NCBI RefSeq assembly: GCF_023343835.1
Contig: NC_064449.1
Location: forward strand, 3,695,778 to 3,759,777
Source of the DNA: Lagopus muta
Taxonomy: Eukaryota; Chordata; Aves; Galliformes; Phasianidae
DNA: 64,000 bases
Reading direction: 5' to 3'
In this document: piece after piece, positions 10,601-22,566 of the stretch
How the letters are laid out: each line of letters starts with the position of its first letter
How positions within the stretch are numbered: the stretch's first letter is position 1
Program-made: the position numbers and the translations under genes
The notes under the pieces: generated by a model
Told to the model about the DNA's origin: nothing
What the model saw: the letters and a program-made list of their open reading frames with translations, nothing else
Databases searched by the model: none

Positions 10601-13600
10601 TGCGATTTGCCAGCCTTCTTCAAAAACAAACAACCCTTGTTTAAAAATACCTGACATTTCACAAAAACTACAGCAACTGCTAGCAGAGAGGGATATGATG
10701 CTATGAAAAGTATGCAGTGAGAGTTATTCTGAAAAGGGGAAATTGCACTCTTTGCTTTTCCTCTTTTTGCTCACTCTCCTCACGGCACTGGGTGTTGTTT
10801 AATCCATCTGTTGCATGGCATTCCATGACAAAGTCTAAGGAGCTGATGCTAAACTGCAGAACGTTTTGTTGTTAATCTCATTTAAAGCAGCCTTTGAAGC
10901 CAACCTTTGCTACTTAATCTCTCTTTTGTTCCCCTCATTTCTTCACTCTGCCCATCTTAGCCTACTCTAGACTGTCTGGAACCAACCTGAGCCATTCAAA
11001 GACTGCTTCTCTGAGGATCTGGTCAAAATGGAAATACAACCTGGGCTTCCTGTTGGTCTAACAACTCCCCATGCATCAGGCATCCATGTGCAGCGACTTT
11101 CTCATGTAAAACATACTTTACAATGCAAACCCAAGCATGCAATGCAAGTAGTGAATGTTTGGTATTTACAGACTACTAGCTAAGTTACTGTGCTGCTCTG
11201 AGGACAACTTCTACCACAAAAACCAAGTAAACCAGCATAAAAAAGTTAGTTTAGGAAGACAACTGAGAACCAATACCCCGTGTTTCTTACAGGATTCAAA
11301 ATATAACTCTCAGTCTATTGCCTCGAGATTCAAAGTGTAAATTGCATCATTTTCCAAAGACCCTTCCCCTCAGGCAGTGAAAATAATGGTTCCATTCAGG
11401 ACTCCCCACTCCACACCCAGGTCTCAAAATCATACCTTCTGACAGGAGCTGCTCAAAATCTCATTCCTCCAGTTCATCACCACCAGCCCGAAATGGTTTA
11501 TCTCCTCTTCAGCACCATCAGTTCTTCTGTGAAGCATAATAACAGTGTTGGTTAGTCACCAGTTCTCAAATCAGAGTACAATTCACACACACACAAAACT
11601 TCAGTTTTGCAAAACTGCAGAAATTGCAGGAGGAAAGAAGGAAGAAAAAACAATAACAAAAACAAAACCTTAAAATTAACAGGTATCCCTCACCTATCAG
11701 CCACTCTTTTTTTTCATAGGGAACACCAGCAGGTTGGCTGCAGTCTCAAACTCATAATTTTTAAAATCCTAAGTACTGAGGTCAAAGTTACCATTTGATA
11801 CAGATTTTTTTTTTTCTTTTCCAGAAGGCTGCTGAAAATTGCTGATTAGATGTGAAATTTCAAGAGCCTGTTTCACCTGCACTCATGATTGAATTTCCTC
11901 CCCACCACCTCCCTGCCACTTCTTAAATCCTGCAGAAAATGCACATTATCCCCACCACTCAGCTGGAAATGGAGTCCCCCAAAGCCCACAAACACATGCA
12001 GCCTTAGCACAGCTGTTTCCAAGCACATGAAACCTATGGTTTCTGTCCTAAGGTGAATTACCAAAACCAGGGTGGCAGTTCAGCTAAAAGGAGTTTCTCA
12101 CTGTGCTGTGAGTAGACATCCTATCTATAAGTCACCAGAACAGGAGTTGGAAAAAATACAAATACCTAAAATATCTAATTCTAAGTAATCTTTATCAAAG
12201 TAAAGTCTGTGCTATTTTAATGGCATATTCATGACACAGGAGGTAACACAATTTTAAACTCAGTTTTTACTGTGTACTTTACAATAAGACCTACAAGCCA
12301 CATCTGACAATGCCTGTTTTGTATCCTACCTAAATAGAGCTCTCACCCAAGCTAAGATGATAGCTGTTCCAGAAATAGTGTCAGAATTTGGCTGAAGAAA
12401 CTTATTTAAGGTTTGACAGAAAACACACTGAATAGATTTACTACTCAGCTCTCCTGCTGCACTGATCTACAGTTACACTTGCAGGGCAGAGCTCTGGAAA
12501 CATTAACGTTTCAATCATTTTATGGCAATTGCACATTCCTGTTGTCCTGTTGTTCCTGCAAAAAATAAAACTGAGGTACTAATAAAGGAAGTGTCTTTTC
12601 AAAATTAATGAGTCAGCAGGACTGAGCGTGTAGAATATGGATTTCCGAAACCCATTTTTACTACATCCTCCATCTTTCAGATCTTGCTAATGAGGTATGT
12701 GCCATTTCAGTCACATCCCTGCCACTGTAGCTCAGTGAAACACTCATTCCTAGTTCTTCTCTATTCCTGATTCCACACAGGGTCATGTTTCTTAATTGTT
12801 TGAGACAGCTTTTATTTCAAATGTAGCTCTCCTGAATTTTCTGAACACCCTGGGGAATACTGCTTCACTTTACTAAAAATATTATCAGAGAAGCACTTAA
12901 GTTATATACTTTAAGTTTATCAGTTAGAAATTCATGTGACTCCTTGATCATCCGTTTTTTTCCACCACAAATCTGAACCTTTTTGCTGCATTGCCTCACA
13001 CAGCAGGCAGGCAAACACCCAGAGCTGGACTGCACAGCTGCGATGCAATGTGCAGCCTTGGGAGATGGACATCCTCTTTCACTTCAAATAGATTTTCTAA
13101 ATACAATTATCTCAATTAAAAAAAAAAAAAAAAAAGCCAGATTATGTACTCCATCTTGCATCAGTGCCCACTACTAAGCTCAATTGACCTTTCAAGTAGA
13201 TCTCAGTCTCTCGTAGCTCTTTTCATTTTCTCTCAGGCTCTGTTGGGGATGTTTTTCCTCTTCTGGCATTAAATCCTATTTCATATTACTATTTTCCTTG
13301 ATTTTCACTTTCCTGACTGAATTTTATAACAAACTTTTATAATTTGCAGCCCATTTTCCAGTTTTGACTGGTACCCTCATAGGATGCCATTCATCCACTC
13401 CCAGTAGCCTCATTTCCAGTTGTCACATCCAACTTCCCATGTTCTCCAGAGAATGAAATAACATAAAACACCTTATATTCAAAAAATCACGAGAGTCATC
13501 ACAGTAAATCCGTTAACGACTTGGAACCAAGCTCTCCAGATGTCCCTTCCAGCCCCTAAAACTGCATAAGCCTTTCTGAAGCTTAATAGAGGGTGCTCTT

Positions 13601-14690
13601 ATAAACCAATATACTTCAAGTACTGAACTACTTCAAACATTCAGACCAGTTAGAAACTGTTTTTTTGGCTGGAAAAATAATTGGGCAAATGATCTCAATT
13701 AAACTTTTATTCCTTTCAACACTGAAAGAAGATTGTAAGTGCCTCAGGTCTTTAGAGGACCTTTGCTTGAGTAGCTCTCTGGAAAAAAAAAAAGGATTTA
13801 AGGCTATATACCAAGCAGTTTTGTCTTAAGAACATTATTTATTGACGTCTCTGCTCATTCATCGCACACTTGTAAAATTAATTTAGTTAGTTACAATATA
13901 TGAGATCTGCAGTTAGACTGTGAAAACAACTAATACAATTGCCAATATCTTCTGCAAATGCAGAGCTTGATTAAGCATCCCACACTCGCACTTTTCTCCA
14001 TGTTTTTCCTGTTACCAAACAGGACTACAAATGTGAGGGACTTAAAGCTGAACACGGCTGTGGATCAAACAAATCAAATTCCACCTGAAGTGAGAAGGAA
14101 AAAAATTAACACCAGTACTGAACCTGCTGCGTCCTGTGTTAAAAACCAATATTGTTCACAAGGAATAATTAGAATCCCATGAACAAACACATGGCCGTAG
14201 GTGCACTCCTATTTACCCTAGCTTACCTGAGCCAACATTACCAGGAGCTGTAATCCCATTTTATTTGAGATTCTATTTCAGTAAGCTCTACATAAGCTCA
14301 TATTAATGACGGTTCCTACTGTAATGGAGATCATGACATGAAAGACGGCTTTTTTGATTCAGACGAGACGAGAAGGAAAAATGGAGAGGAAGAATGATAA
14401 CAAAGAGCTGTGCAAAGAGCTCTCGGCTTTTCTTCTTACCGTAGGTCAAGTGATGTGTAACAATTCCACAAGCAAAGTTGTGGCAAGGTTAAATTCTGGA
14501 TCCTGCAATGCTCAGAATCCTGGCTGGTGGAGCAGGAGGTTCTGCAAGCATCCTTTTAAATATTAAATTATTATTATTAAATAGTGCTTGGCAGAAGTTA
14601 TTTTCTCATTAAAAGCCACGTTCAATTCTACATGTAGATTTTTACAAGCGAGTGCAAACGTCGACTCCCTCTCCTCTTTCTCCCCCACCC
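7700..14690. other. Intergenic DNA between PATZ1 and DRG1
   Basis: No coding exon was recognised on either strand. The recognisable content is one mariner deletion derivative (9600-10130). The rest is ordinary AT-rich sequence with short A, T and CA runs. A distal PATZ1 5' exon or a noncoding transcript could be present but cannot be supported by eye. Confidence 0.6.
9600..10130 (+). mobile_element. Mariner-type transposon, internally deleted non-autonomous copy 1
   Basis: A 531-bp element bounded by inverted repeats of about 33 bp (GCTCTGAAAGTAACGCCTCC at the left, its near-exact reverse complement at the right). It is flanked by TA at 9598-9599 and 10131-10132, the target duplication of Tc1/mariner elements. 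The plus strand carries the start of a mariner transposase (MEVRMKQRCVTEFLHAE, the helix-turn-helix region) fused after a large deletion to its C-terminal tail (VDFYKRGMQA, then AAENLLYKTV in a shifted frame). The DDD catalytic core is missing, so it cannot encode its own transposase. It matches the Galluhop (Mariner1_GG) family of chicken from memory. Confidence 0.88.
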
Positions 14691-14760
14691 TCACACACGT
14701 TCCCGCCTTTTCCCTCACAGCGCTGCACGAGGCGCCACAGGGCGCGCTGCAGCGCCTCCG

Positions 14761-14815
14761 GCTCGGCTCGGCTCGGCTCGGCTCGGCTCGGCTCGGCTCG
14801 GTTCGGCTCGGCTCA
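14761..14815. repeat. (GCTCG)n pentanucleotide repeat
   Basis: Eight perfect GCTCG units followed by GTTCG, GCTCG and GCTCA, about 175 bp upstream of the DRG1 ATG. The GG pairs every five bases could form a two-tier G-quadruplex. Repeat length probably varies between individuals. Confidence 0.95.
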
Positions 14816-14876
14816 GCGAGCTTGCAGGCACACTGCCCGGATAGCACGCGCCGCCGTCCGTTTCCCGCCCACCGCT

Positions 14877-14886
14877 TCTCGCGAGA
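14877..14886. promoter_or_regulatory. TCTCGCGAGA element (BANP-type CGCG motif)
   Basis: An exact 10-bp palindrome 104 bp upstream of the DRG1 start codon. This motif is known from CpG-island promoters of essential genes and is bound by BANP when unmethylated. The match is seen directly; function here is inferred from position. Confidence 0.75.
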
Positions 14887-14989
14887 TCCGCTCTCCCTCC
14901 CACGAGAAGCTGTTGTGCGCCTGCGCGCTGCCGGCCGGGCCCAAGGAGCGGCGTTACGGTGGGGCGGCAGGCAGGGGTGCATCGCCACG

Positions 14990-17900
14990 ATGAGCGGGAC
15001 TTTGGCGAAGATCGCGGAGATTGAGGCTGAGGTAACGCGCCGGCCTTCTGCCCGGCCGGGCGGCGCGGGGTCCGGCACCGGGCCGCTCCGTCAGGCGGCG
15101 GGGAGGGCCTTCGGGGCCCGCCCGGCGGCTGAGCGCTCGGTCCCGCGCTGTTGCAGATGGCCCGCACGCAGAAGAACAAGGCCACGGCGCATCACCTGGG
15201 GCTGCTGAAGGCGCGACTGGCCAAGCTGCGCCGGGAGCTCATCACACCCAAGGGAGGCGGCGGCGGCGGCCCGGGGGAAGGTGCGTGGGCCGGGCCGCGT
15301 TGTGCCTTTAGCTGGGGGTTGTGGCCCTGCGCGGGGCATTGAGGTGAATCTGGAGAGTAAATAAAAATTCTGCTTTTCGGCGGGTATAACGGTGCGTTTG
15401 CAGATCTCGAGGGGTTTGCGCGAAGCGGACGCCTGTCTCTGTATGTAAAGGCGTGTCTGGGGGAAGCTGTGCTCAGGGCAGCCGGCTGAGGTGCGGTGGT
15501 GAAGGTGGATTGTGAGGGCTGGGTCCTGCTTTTCGTCTGGCAGGAAAACTTTGCCGTCTTTCACTCCGGCAGTATTAAAACTAACGGTGGGTTGCACTGC
15601 AGAGCCGTAGGAGATGAGGAGATGGCCAGTTTTAGGTGCTTTTTCAATTTTTGTTACTTACTTGCAGGTTTTGATGTTGCAAAGACGGGTGATGCCCGCA
15701 TTGGGTTTGTGGGTTTTCCATCAGTGGGAAAATCTACTTTGCTCAGTAATCTTGCTGGTGTCTACTCTGAAGTGGCAGCATATGAGTTCACTACGCTAAC
15801 TACTGTGCCTGGAGTCATTAGATACAAAGGAGCAAAGATACAGGTGAGATCTTCTGATGTCTGTGAAGATAAGACTGTATACAGAGATGTGATGGTATCA
15901 GGGCAGAATAGCCTCGTTTGGTGTTAGCAGGTTGGAATTTATCTATAAAAGTGCTTGAGAATACATTGGAAATGTTTCCATGAGGTCCTAATTTTATTCT
16001 ACTTTTTTTCCTGGAGAAAAGTTCCAGTGGTGGTTCTCATACTCTGAAATGATCTGTTCCAGCCTACAAATAGTGATAACGCTGTATGTAAGAATTAAAG
16101 TGGAAAGAATTTTGCTGTTTGTCCTGTTAAAGTTTGCAGTGAAGTCAGCAGCATAAGAAGAAAAGTAAAAGTAGAATCTATGTTAAAAATAAACATTTTC
16201 TTCTCATAAGTTCCTTTCCTTTCCTGATCAATAGCTACTTGATCTGCCAGGAATTATTGAAGGTGCCAAGGATGGTAAAGGCAGAGGACGGCAAGTCATT
16301 GCAGGTGAGTTTATTGGAGCTTGGAGACAGCATCCAATACTGGTTCAGTTAATGTGCCTTATGAGAATGAAGTTGCTGTTTCTGACAGATTTATGAAGCT
16401 GGATTGTATGCTGGAATTTGGTTGCTCAGTGTGAAGCAGTAGCCATTGTCTTTTTGCTTTGTTTCAGTTAAACTCAGCAAACATGAAGTCATATGTTGAC
16501 ACTGCCTTGAAAGTCTGCTACCAATTTTAAAGGCAGATGAGAATCCTTATTAAACACAGATGCTGCTTTGTCATCTTTATGTAGCTTATTGTCATCCTTG
16601 TGTGTCTGAATGTAGATAAAAAGGAAGGTTTTTCCAGCATTTTTTATTGCACTGTGCAAGAAATCTTACACCAAACTTAAATAACCACAATGACCTGGGT
16701 TTTATATTCTCAGTCCACTGAGCTGTCTTATGTGCTGCTTCATGTCAGTGTGTGAGCATACTTTTTTGAGGGTTAACTTTTTTGATTCTCAGTTGCTCGA
16801 ACCTGTAATCTCATTCTGATTGTTCTGGATGTGCTGAAACCCCTCGGTCACAAGAAAATCATTGAGAATGAACTGGAGGGATTTGGAATACGTCTGAATA
16901 GCAAGCCCCCCAATATCGGCTTTAAGAAAAAGGATAAAGGAGGCATTAATCTTACAGCCACAGTAAGTTGGAATGTTTCTTTAAGCAAAAAGTGCTTGAA
17001 AACGCTCTTCTGGAGAAGAGATGAAGAAAGCTCAGCGTTCCAGGCCTTGCAGCCTTGACGGCTCTTGATTTTCCAGTTAATTGAATATTTAAAAGCATAG
17101 AAGCAGCCATAGGTGTAAGAAGCCAGAACTCTGCTGTGGGATTCCGGTACTCTTAGTTGGCTGAGTTTGGAATTAGTATTCAGGCAAGTTTCTGTTGAAA
17201 TGTCCATCTGCAGCCATCAGTGGCATTGATGCTAATAAGGCTGCTATGGTTTAAATCTCCAGTCCTAAGACTAACTATGGCAAAATAGTTTGGAGGCATC
17301 CCTGCAGGCATCCAAGGCCAGGCTGGATGTGGCTCTGGGCAGCCTGGTCTGCTGGTTGGTGACCTGCACACAGCAGGGGTTGGAACTGGATGAGCATCGT
17401 GGGCCTTTTGAACCCAGGCCATTCTGTGATTGAAAATCAGTCAAGTCCAATAACTTACAATGCAGCTGTTATTTCTAGTAACCTATATGCTAAGTGCTAG
17501 TATTATTAATTGTAAGACTCAATTTGATGGTAAGTTCTCCATTTGTTCACACTGTCTGTACGTTCAGTGTCCTCAGAGCGAGCTGGATGCTGAAACAGTG
17601 AAGAGCATCTTAGCAGAGTACAAAATTCACAATGCTGATGTCACACTGCGCAGCGATGCCACTGCTGATGACCTCATTGATGTTGTTGAAGGAAACAGGT
17701 ACTGTTGAGACCCTGCATTTGGTATAGTAGCAGTTAATATTCCAAAGAAAATAATTGCTTATGGATCTTCTTTCTGCAGAAGCTAAGCTAGCAACAACTG
17801 ATGTTTAGCACCTTACTGTCCTTTTCAAAAATGATGCTTTTTGTTTCCAGTGATGGCAGTAGTGTATTGCTGCTAGGCTGCTGTAGCACTGTATCCTTCT

Positions 17901-19734
17901 CTTTGCAGGGTTTACATCCCATGCATTTACGTCCTAAATAAAATTGACCAGATTTCCATTGAGGAACTAGATATTATTTACAAAGTACCCCATTGTGTAC
18001 CAATATCTGCCCATCATCGCTGGAACTTCGATGATCTGCTGGAGAAAATTTGGGACTACTTGAAGCTAGTACGAATGTGAGTCCTAATTGCTGCACTCTG
18101 TGTAAGGCTGGGGTTGAATAACATCTTAAGAAAGGGTGAAAGATGATCGTTCTGATATGCTTTTCCACTGACTTAGAGTTCTAGCTTTCAAATGATTCTT
18201 TTGTCACTGAAAAGCGTTTAATCTGTAAGCCAGAGATCATGCTGCCCTTTGCTGTTCTGTGATTGAGTTTCCTATCAGTCACAAGTGCTTTGAACTTCTT
18301 GTATAGGGATTAAATGAAGATCTCTGAAACTCCCAGATGTGTTTTAAAAATCCTGAAAAAATGGACTTTGTGTCAAATTTGATGCAAAGTTGTTAATATT
18401 AGAGGTATTCCTCTTTTCCTGAGTGACCATGAGCTGTCTCTGAACAGACCTGAATTGAGTTAATCTACCATGCTGGATATTTTTACTATAAAATATTACA
18501 GGTTTACCTCGCTGTTAATGCATCTCTTCAGGTGAATTTGTGAATGAATCGATCACTGCTCATAGTACAACAATTGTAATCTTCTGAATATATCCATTTT
18601 CTTGTGACAAGATGAAAAAAAAGATACTGTAAAAAGGAATTTAATATGCCAGGTGTCTGGGCTATAGACAGTAAGCTTTCATTCTAATATACGCTGAGCT
18701 GTTTGCCAAAAATAAACCCCAGAGCCACAAATTACAACCATCAAACTGTAGGTAACCTCTTCAGCTACCCAGGTTTTGTCACCTTCTAAGCAACGATGGA
18801 AAATTCACCAGTGATAAACCTTTTGCAGTTAGAAGGGAGAACCTGCTTACAGGCATTGGCTACTCAGATGCATTTTCAGCTTATGAACACCAGCAGACAG
18901 CATGTCTGTTGTCACCATGAGCTTGGTGAACTCTGCACAAGCACCTGGTACAGCAGTGCCCATAACCTATGAAATTTCATGGAGATTTGCAAGAGGAGGT
19001 TTTGGCATTGACCGACTGCTCTGTGTTACAGCTACACCAAACCTAAAGGGCAGCTCCCAGACTACACCTCTCCTGTAGTGCTGCCTTACTGCAAGACAAC
19101 AGTGGAGGACTTCTGTATGAAGATCCACAAAAATCTTATTAAAGACTTTAAATAGTAAGTATTTTGTGAAGGAATGATTGCTGGCAAGTAGAAAGCAATT
19201 AGCCTGATGCTGCGTTCTTCCATTTGTTTATAAGTCAGAAATAAAAATGGAATTTAATCTGGAATGTAGAAAGCAATAGATCTCCCTGCAACTAAATCTA
19301 ATACATAAGTTGTTATATTTGATATTTCTCTGGCCTTTCCTGGACAAATTTCCTCTCTGGTGAAAATGCTTTTATTTAGACTAGAAAGTAGCAGTAGATG
19401 CAGTGTTACGGGCTGCTGTCCTATATACCCGAGTGTTTTGGATGACTTCATACTTTGTTTTGATCTGCTTGTCTCTGGTTCACATAGACCACTCATCCAG
19501 GTACTTATAGGAGAACAAAAATAGCTCTCAGCATTGCTTTCTGTATTAGTGATGGGACAGAAATAACTGCTGTTAGGCTCTGCAGATTATACTTCTAAGT
19601 CTCCTTAATTTGATTTTTCTTCCCCCTCTTTCAGTGCACTGGTCTGGGGTTCTTCTGTTAAACACAACCCCCAGAAAGTCGGCAAGGACCACACTCTTGA
19701 AGATGAGGACGTCATTCAGATTGTGAAGAAATAA
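14990..19734 (+). CDS. DRG1: DRG1, developmentally regulated GTP-binding protein 1
   Basis: Cytoplasmic OBG-class GTPase that works with DFRP1 (ZC3H15) on translating ribosomes. Nine coding exons: 14990-15031, 15157-15280, 15668-15843, 16235-16304, 16793-16962, 17568-17698, 17909-18076, 19032-19154, 19635-19734. They sum to 1104 nt, exactly 367 codons plus TAA, the vertebrate length. All junctions are GT-AG and in phase. Motifs are an N-terminal helical region (about 1-55) ending in a Gly run, P-loop GFPSVGKST (71-79), DLPG (117-120), NKID (248-251), SAHH (271-274), then a C-terminal TGS domain ending EDVIQIVKK. Every GTPase motif is intact. The start is ATGAGCGGGACT, preceded by GCCACG (A at -3). 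The gene converges on EIF4ENIF1 downstream. Confidence 0.98.
17284..17437 (+). mobile_element. CR1 LINE 3' end fragment
   Basis: In DRG1 intron 5. It has the typical avian CR1 tail wording: GGCCAGGCTGGATGTGGCTC, GGGCAGCCTGGTCTG, GGTTGGAACTGGATGA and CCATTCTGTGATTGAA. The fragment is 5'-truncated and noncoding. Confidence 0.9.
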
Positions 19735-20390
19735 AACTGCTCTCCCACGCTTTGTCACTGTGCCTGACTTTTCATTTTCCAAATGGCAAGGAACAGACTA
19801 CTTCTATTAAACAGAGAAAAGGATATTGCTCTTTGTGGTAGTAAATTAGTGCATGGGAAAAAAAATGTTTCTGATGAGCCTGTAGTGCAGTGTTCCATTC
19901 TAGCAGAGCTGAGAGATGAAAAACTTTTAAGTACTTTTTATAATGGCAAAAGAAGCTTTGATGCCTGTGATGACTTCAAATTGGAAGAGTTCACACAGCT
20001 GAAATTACTCTGCTCTAATTTAGAACAAACCAAAAAGCAGAGGCTGGAGAACCATATCTTACAAGGCAGAACTCAAGGACAGAAAATATGAGCTTTGGCT
20101 GCCTTTATCTCAGATGTTCTTGATGGAATTCTTCAAGGTTAGTAGTCCTGCAGTTGTGGAGAAGATGCTAGGTTTTGATCTTGAGTAGCACTTTTTCAAT
20201 TGTTTCTATCAGTGGAAACAAGCTCGATGCCTGTACTTGGTTAGTGACTGGAAGCTTTTGAGTTTTCTTAAAAGAATTTCCTGCTTACTTGACTTCTCCA
20301 AACTTAATTGTGCAAGGAAAGTTGGCAGCTCTTAAAGCAGTACTTTTGTTTCACAATAGAAGTGAATAAAGCTAAGCTTTTTGTTTCAGT
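19735..20390 (+). other. DRG1: DRG1 3' UTR (end estimated)
   Basis: Follows the TAA at 19732-19734. The most plausible poly(A) signal is AATAAA at 20365-20370, which would put cleavage near 20390. Another AATAAA overlaps the stop codon (19730-19735). A 102-codon ORF (19783-20091) lies inside, in the DRG1 frame but after a second in-frame stop; I treat it as noncoding. Confidence 0.55.
20365..20370 (+). terminator. DRG1: Candidate DRG1 poly(A) signal AATAAA
   Basis: Canonical hexamer about 630 bp after the DRG1 stop, with a GT/T-rich stretch downstream. No transcript evidence is available. Confidence 0.5.
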
Positions 20391-20910
20391 TAGAGCTCTA
20401 TCACAGTTGCAGCAGTCACTCCTACAAAAATGGAAGTAGGGATGTTGAAGTGTAGAAAAAACTGTTCTCACACCAGAGGTTGCTACTAAGCTTTGATTGT
20501 GGTTTAGTTCAAGCACTTAAATTTTCCTTAACAACTACTGACTGGAAGGCAGTACAGCAGAGGGTGGAAGCTATTATGAACAGAGGCTCATCCACCCTTC
20601 CTCTAGGTGCTGCTTAGTGGCAGAGCAGGGTTCAGCAGCTGCTGTGTGTGCATCTGGTACATCAATATTTCATTCCTTACTCTTAAACCCTGGCGCTGTC
20701 AAGATCAGCCTTTAAACTACACACTGCTGGTACAGTCAAACTGCTGCACTTAAATAACAGGACCTGCCCTAGAGCTGGTAACACATCCTAAAACAAAACC
20801 AGATCCATCATTCACATGGAAGAACGTGGAAGCTGAAACCCGGGGATTCAGCTCAAATCATGGTTCTAATGCTAAGCCACCCCATACACTGAAATGAGTT
20901 CCAGAGCAGT
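20391..20910. other. Gap between convergent DRG1 and EIF4ENIF1 3' ends
   Basis: About 520 bp with no gene, repeat or recognised motif. It could be part of either 3' UTR if distal poly(A) sites are used. Confidence 0.5.
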
Positions 20911-22566
20911 TGATACAGACAGCTGGTAGAATCAACTTTATTTACAGAATGTTACTGGGAAAGTGTCAAGTTAAAAAAGTATGAAAACAATCTTACAAGG
21001 ACAAGCTGGTGATTGCATGTTTTACAGAGATTGTTTTATGAACAACCACTAGAAATATGGGTGACCCCCAACAGATTCCATATCTAATATCAGCTTGCTA
21101 TTTCCATACAACATTGTCTCTGCTAGACTGAAACAAACCCACCACAGCATGCTGACAATTGTTCTATTAGTCAAGTGATTTTTTTCTTTTCTTTCTGCTG
21201 CTGGTTTTGCATTCAGTGAGACTTTGAAAGAGCAAGGCTGTGACAATTCTGCTTCTGCTTTCACTTTTTTTTTTTAAAAAGCACACTGGCCTAAGCTAGA
21301 TAGAAGACATGACAGCAGTACTAGACTTAACACAAGTGAGAAAGTGAAGTGAAGAACCATGCAGTAAAGGATGGAAAAAACACTGAACTGTTCAGGAAAG
21401 TGAAACAGGCTTAAAAGGAACATAGTATTTTAAAAACCAAATATACACAGTAAGATCACAAAACTACCCCCTCCTCCCCCTTTCAAACCGCAGAACAAGA
21501 CTCCAAAAGCAAGTTTCACAGTAATTGCATCAGTAGATGCACACCAGACTTAGGACAGTTCTTGGGACTCCCTTCTGTGCATAGAAGGGAAGGCAGTATA
21601 GAACATACCACACCTATGACTGAGGAGTTGAAGGGTGAGGATTTAAAGGCTCCATTTTGATGACCTTCAGTAACTTGTTTGGAAGATTAAAACAAGGAAA
21701 ATACTGCAGCTAAACAAGGACCAGCACCAGCCCTCTTGGAAGAACTATGACCAGTAGGTACCAACAGTCTCTTTGCTTATGACAGATGAAGATTTGGCTT
21801 AATATCACTGTACCTCAATGCCATTTGAAGACTAGACAATTCTCTCACTTGATGGCAAGAGTCATACACACAAGGAATCGGACTTCTGTTACGCAGACAG
21901 CAAGGTGTGGGCTTTGCCACTTTGATGCTAGCTACACTGAGTGCACAGTACTTGACAGATGTGTTTGAGGGAGACCTACAGGAGATGAGCAGCAAGAAAA
22001 GGCAAAGCAACTTTATCCTGTTCACTCACACTTAGGATATGCAACTTTAATCTTAAACTCCCACATGTACAATGGAGAAAGATCCAAACCATAGGCACAA
22101 CTAAAGCTTAACTGTCATCAGCTACTCTTATGTACAGCTGTATAGATTCAAAAAAGCTATTCTATGTGTATATATACAAAAGATTGTTTATACACAAGTC
22201 TGTACACAAGGGTCTATACATTTAGTTCTCTGCAGGAGGAATTTATAGCTGCTACCCCTACACTAGAGAATATCAGCACTTCATTCACATATCTTACAAA
22301 ACCAAAAAATAGACACTTCCAGGATTAAACTGGCTTTGTCTTGCATCTAAATTTCTTCAGGCTTCACTATTCAAGCCATAATGGATCCCTTAGTCTTGAT
22401 GCAGACATGAGACCAGAACAGGTGCCATGTGCTTTAGTCTTTCAAAAGAAATCTTGCACAGAGTGCTAAAAATAAAAGCCCCAAAAAAACAAAGAGGTGA
22501 AGTCCTGACTATGGACATTTTTATCCAGTCTAAAGAATCACAAGTGTCCCACCCAGTGGTCACTGT
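20911..22566 (-). other. EIF4ENIF1: EIF4ENIF1 3' UTR (extent inferred)
   Basis: Noncoding, AT-rich sequence downstream of the EIF4ENIF1 TGA, ending at the AATAAA at 20937-20942. It holds a Pumilio-type UGUAUAUA at 22171-22178 (minus strand), inside a TGTATATATACA palindrome. No repeats were recognised. Confidence 0.55.
20937..20942 (-). terminator. EIF4ENIF1: Candidate EIF4ENIF1 poly(A) signal AATAAA
   Basis: TTTATT on the plus strand reads AATAAA on the minus strand, about 1.6 kb after the EIF4ENIF1 stop. It implies a 3' UTR from 22566 to about 20920. Confidence 0.5.

Larger units (their letters stand above)
14690..15350 (+). promoter_or_regulatory. DRG1: CpG-island promoter of DRG1
   Basis: GC-rich sequence around the DRG1 start. 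It contains a perfect TCTCGCGAGA palindrome (14877-14886), an NRF1-like GTGCGCCTGCGCGC near 14915, and a GGCTC pentamer repeat. There is no TATA box. Such an island promoter fits a ubiquitously expressed gene. Confidence 0.8.

Noticed and set aside
14563-15597. Arg/Ala/Glu/Pro-rich minus-strand ORFs opposite DRG1 exon 1
   Set aside because: The repeating RAEPS pattern is the translation of the GCTCG pentamer; the frame is antisense to confirmed DRG1 exons.
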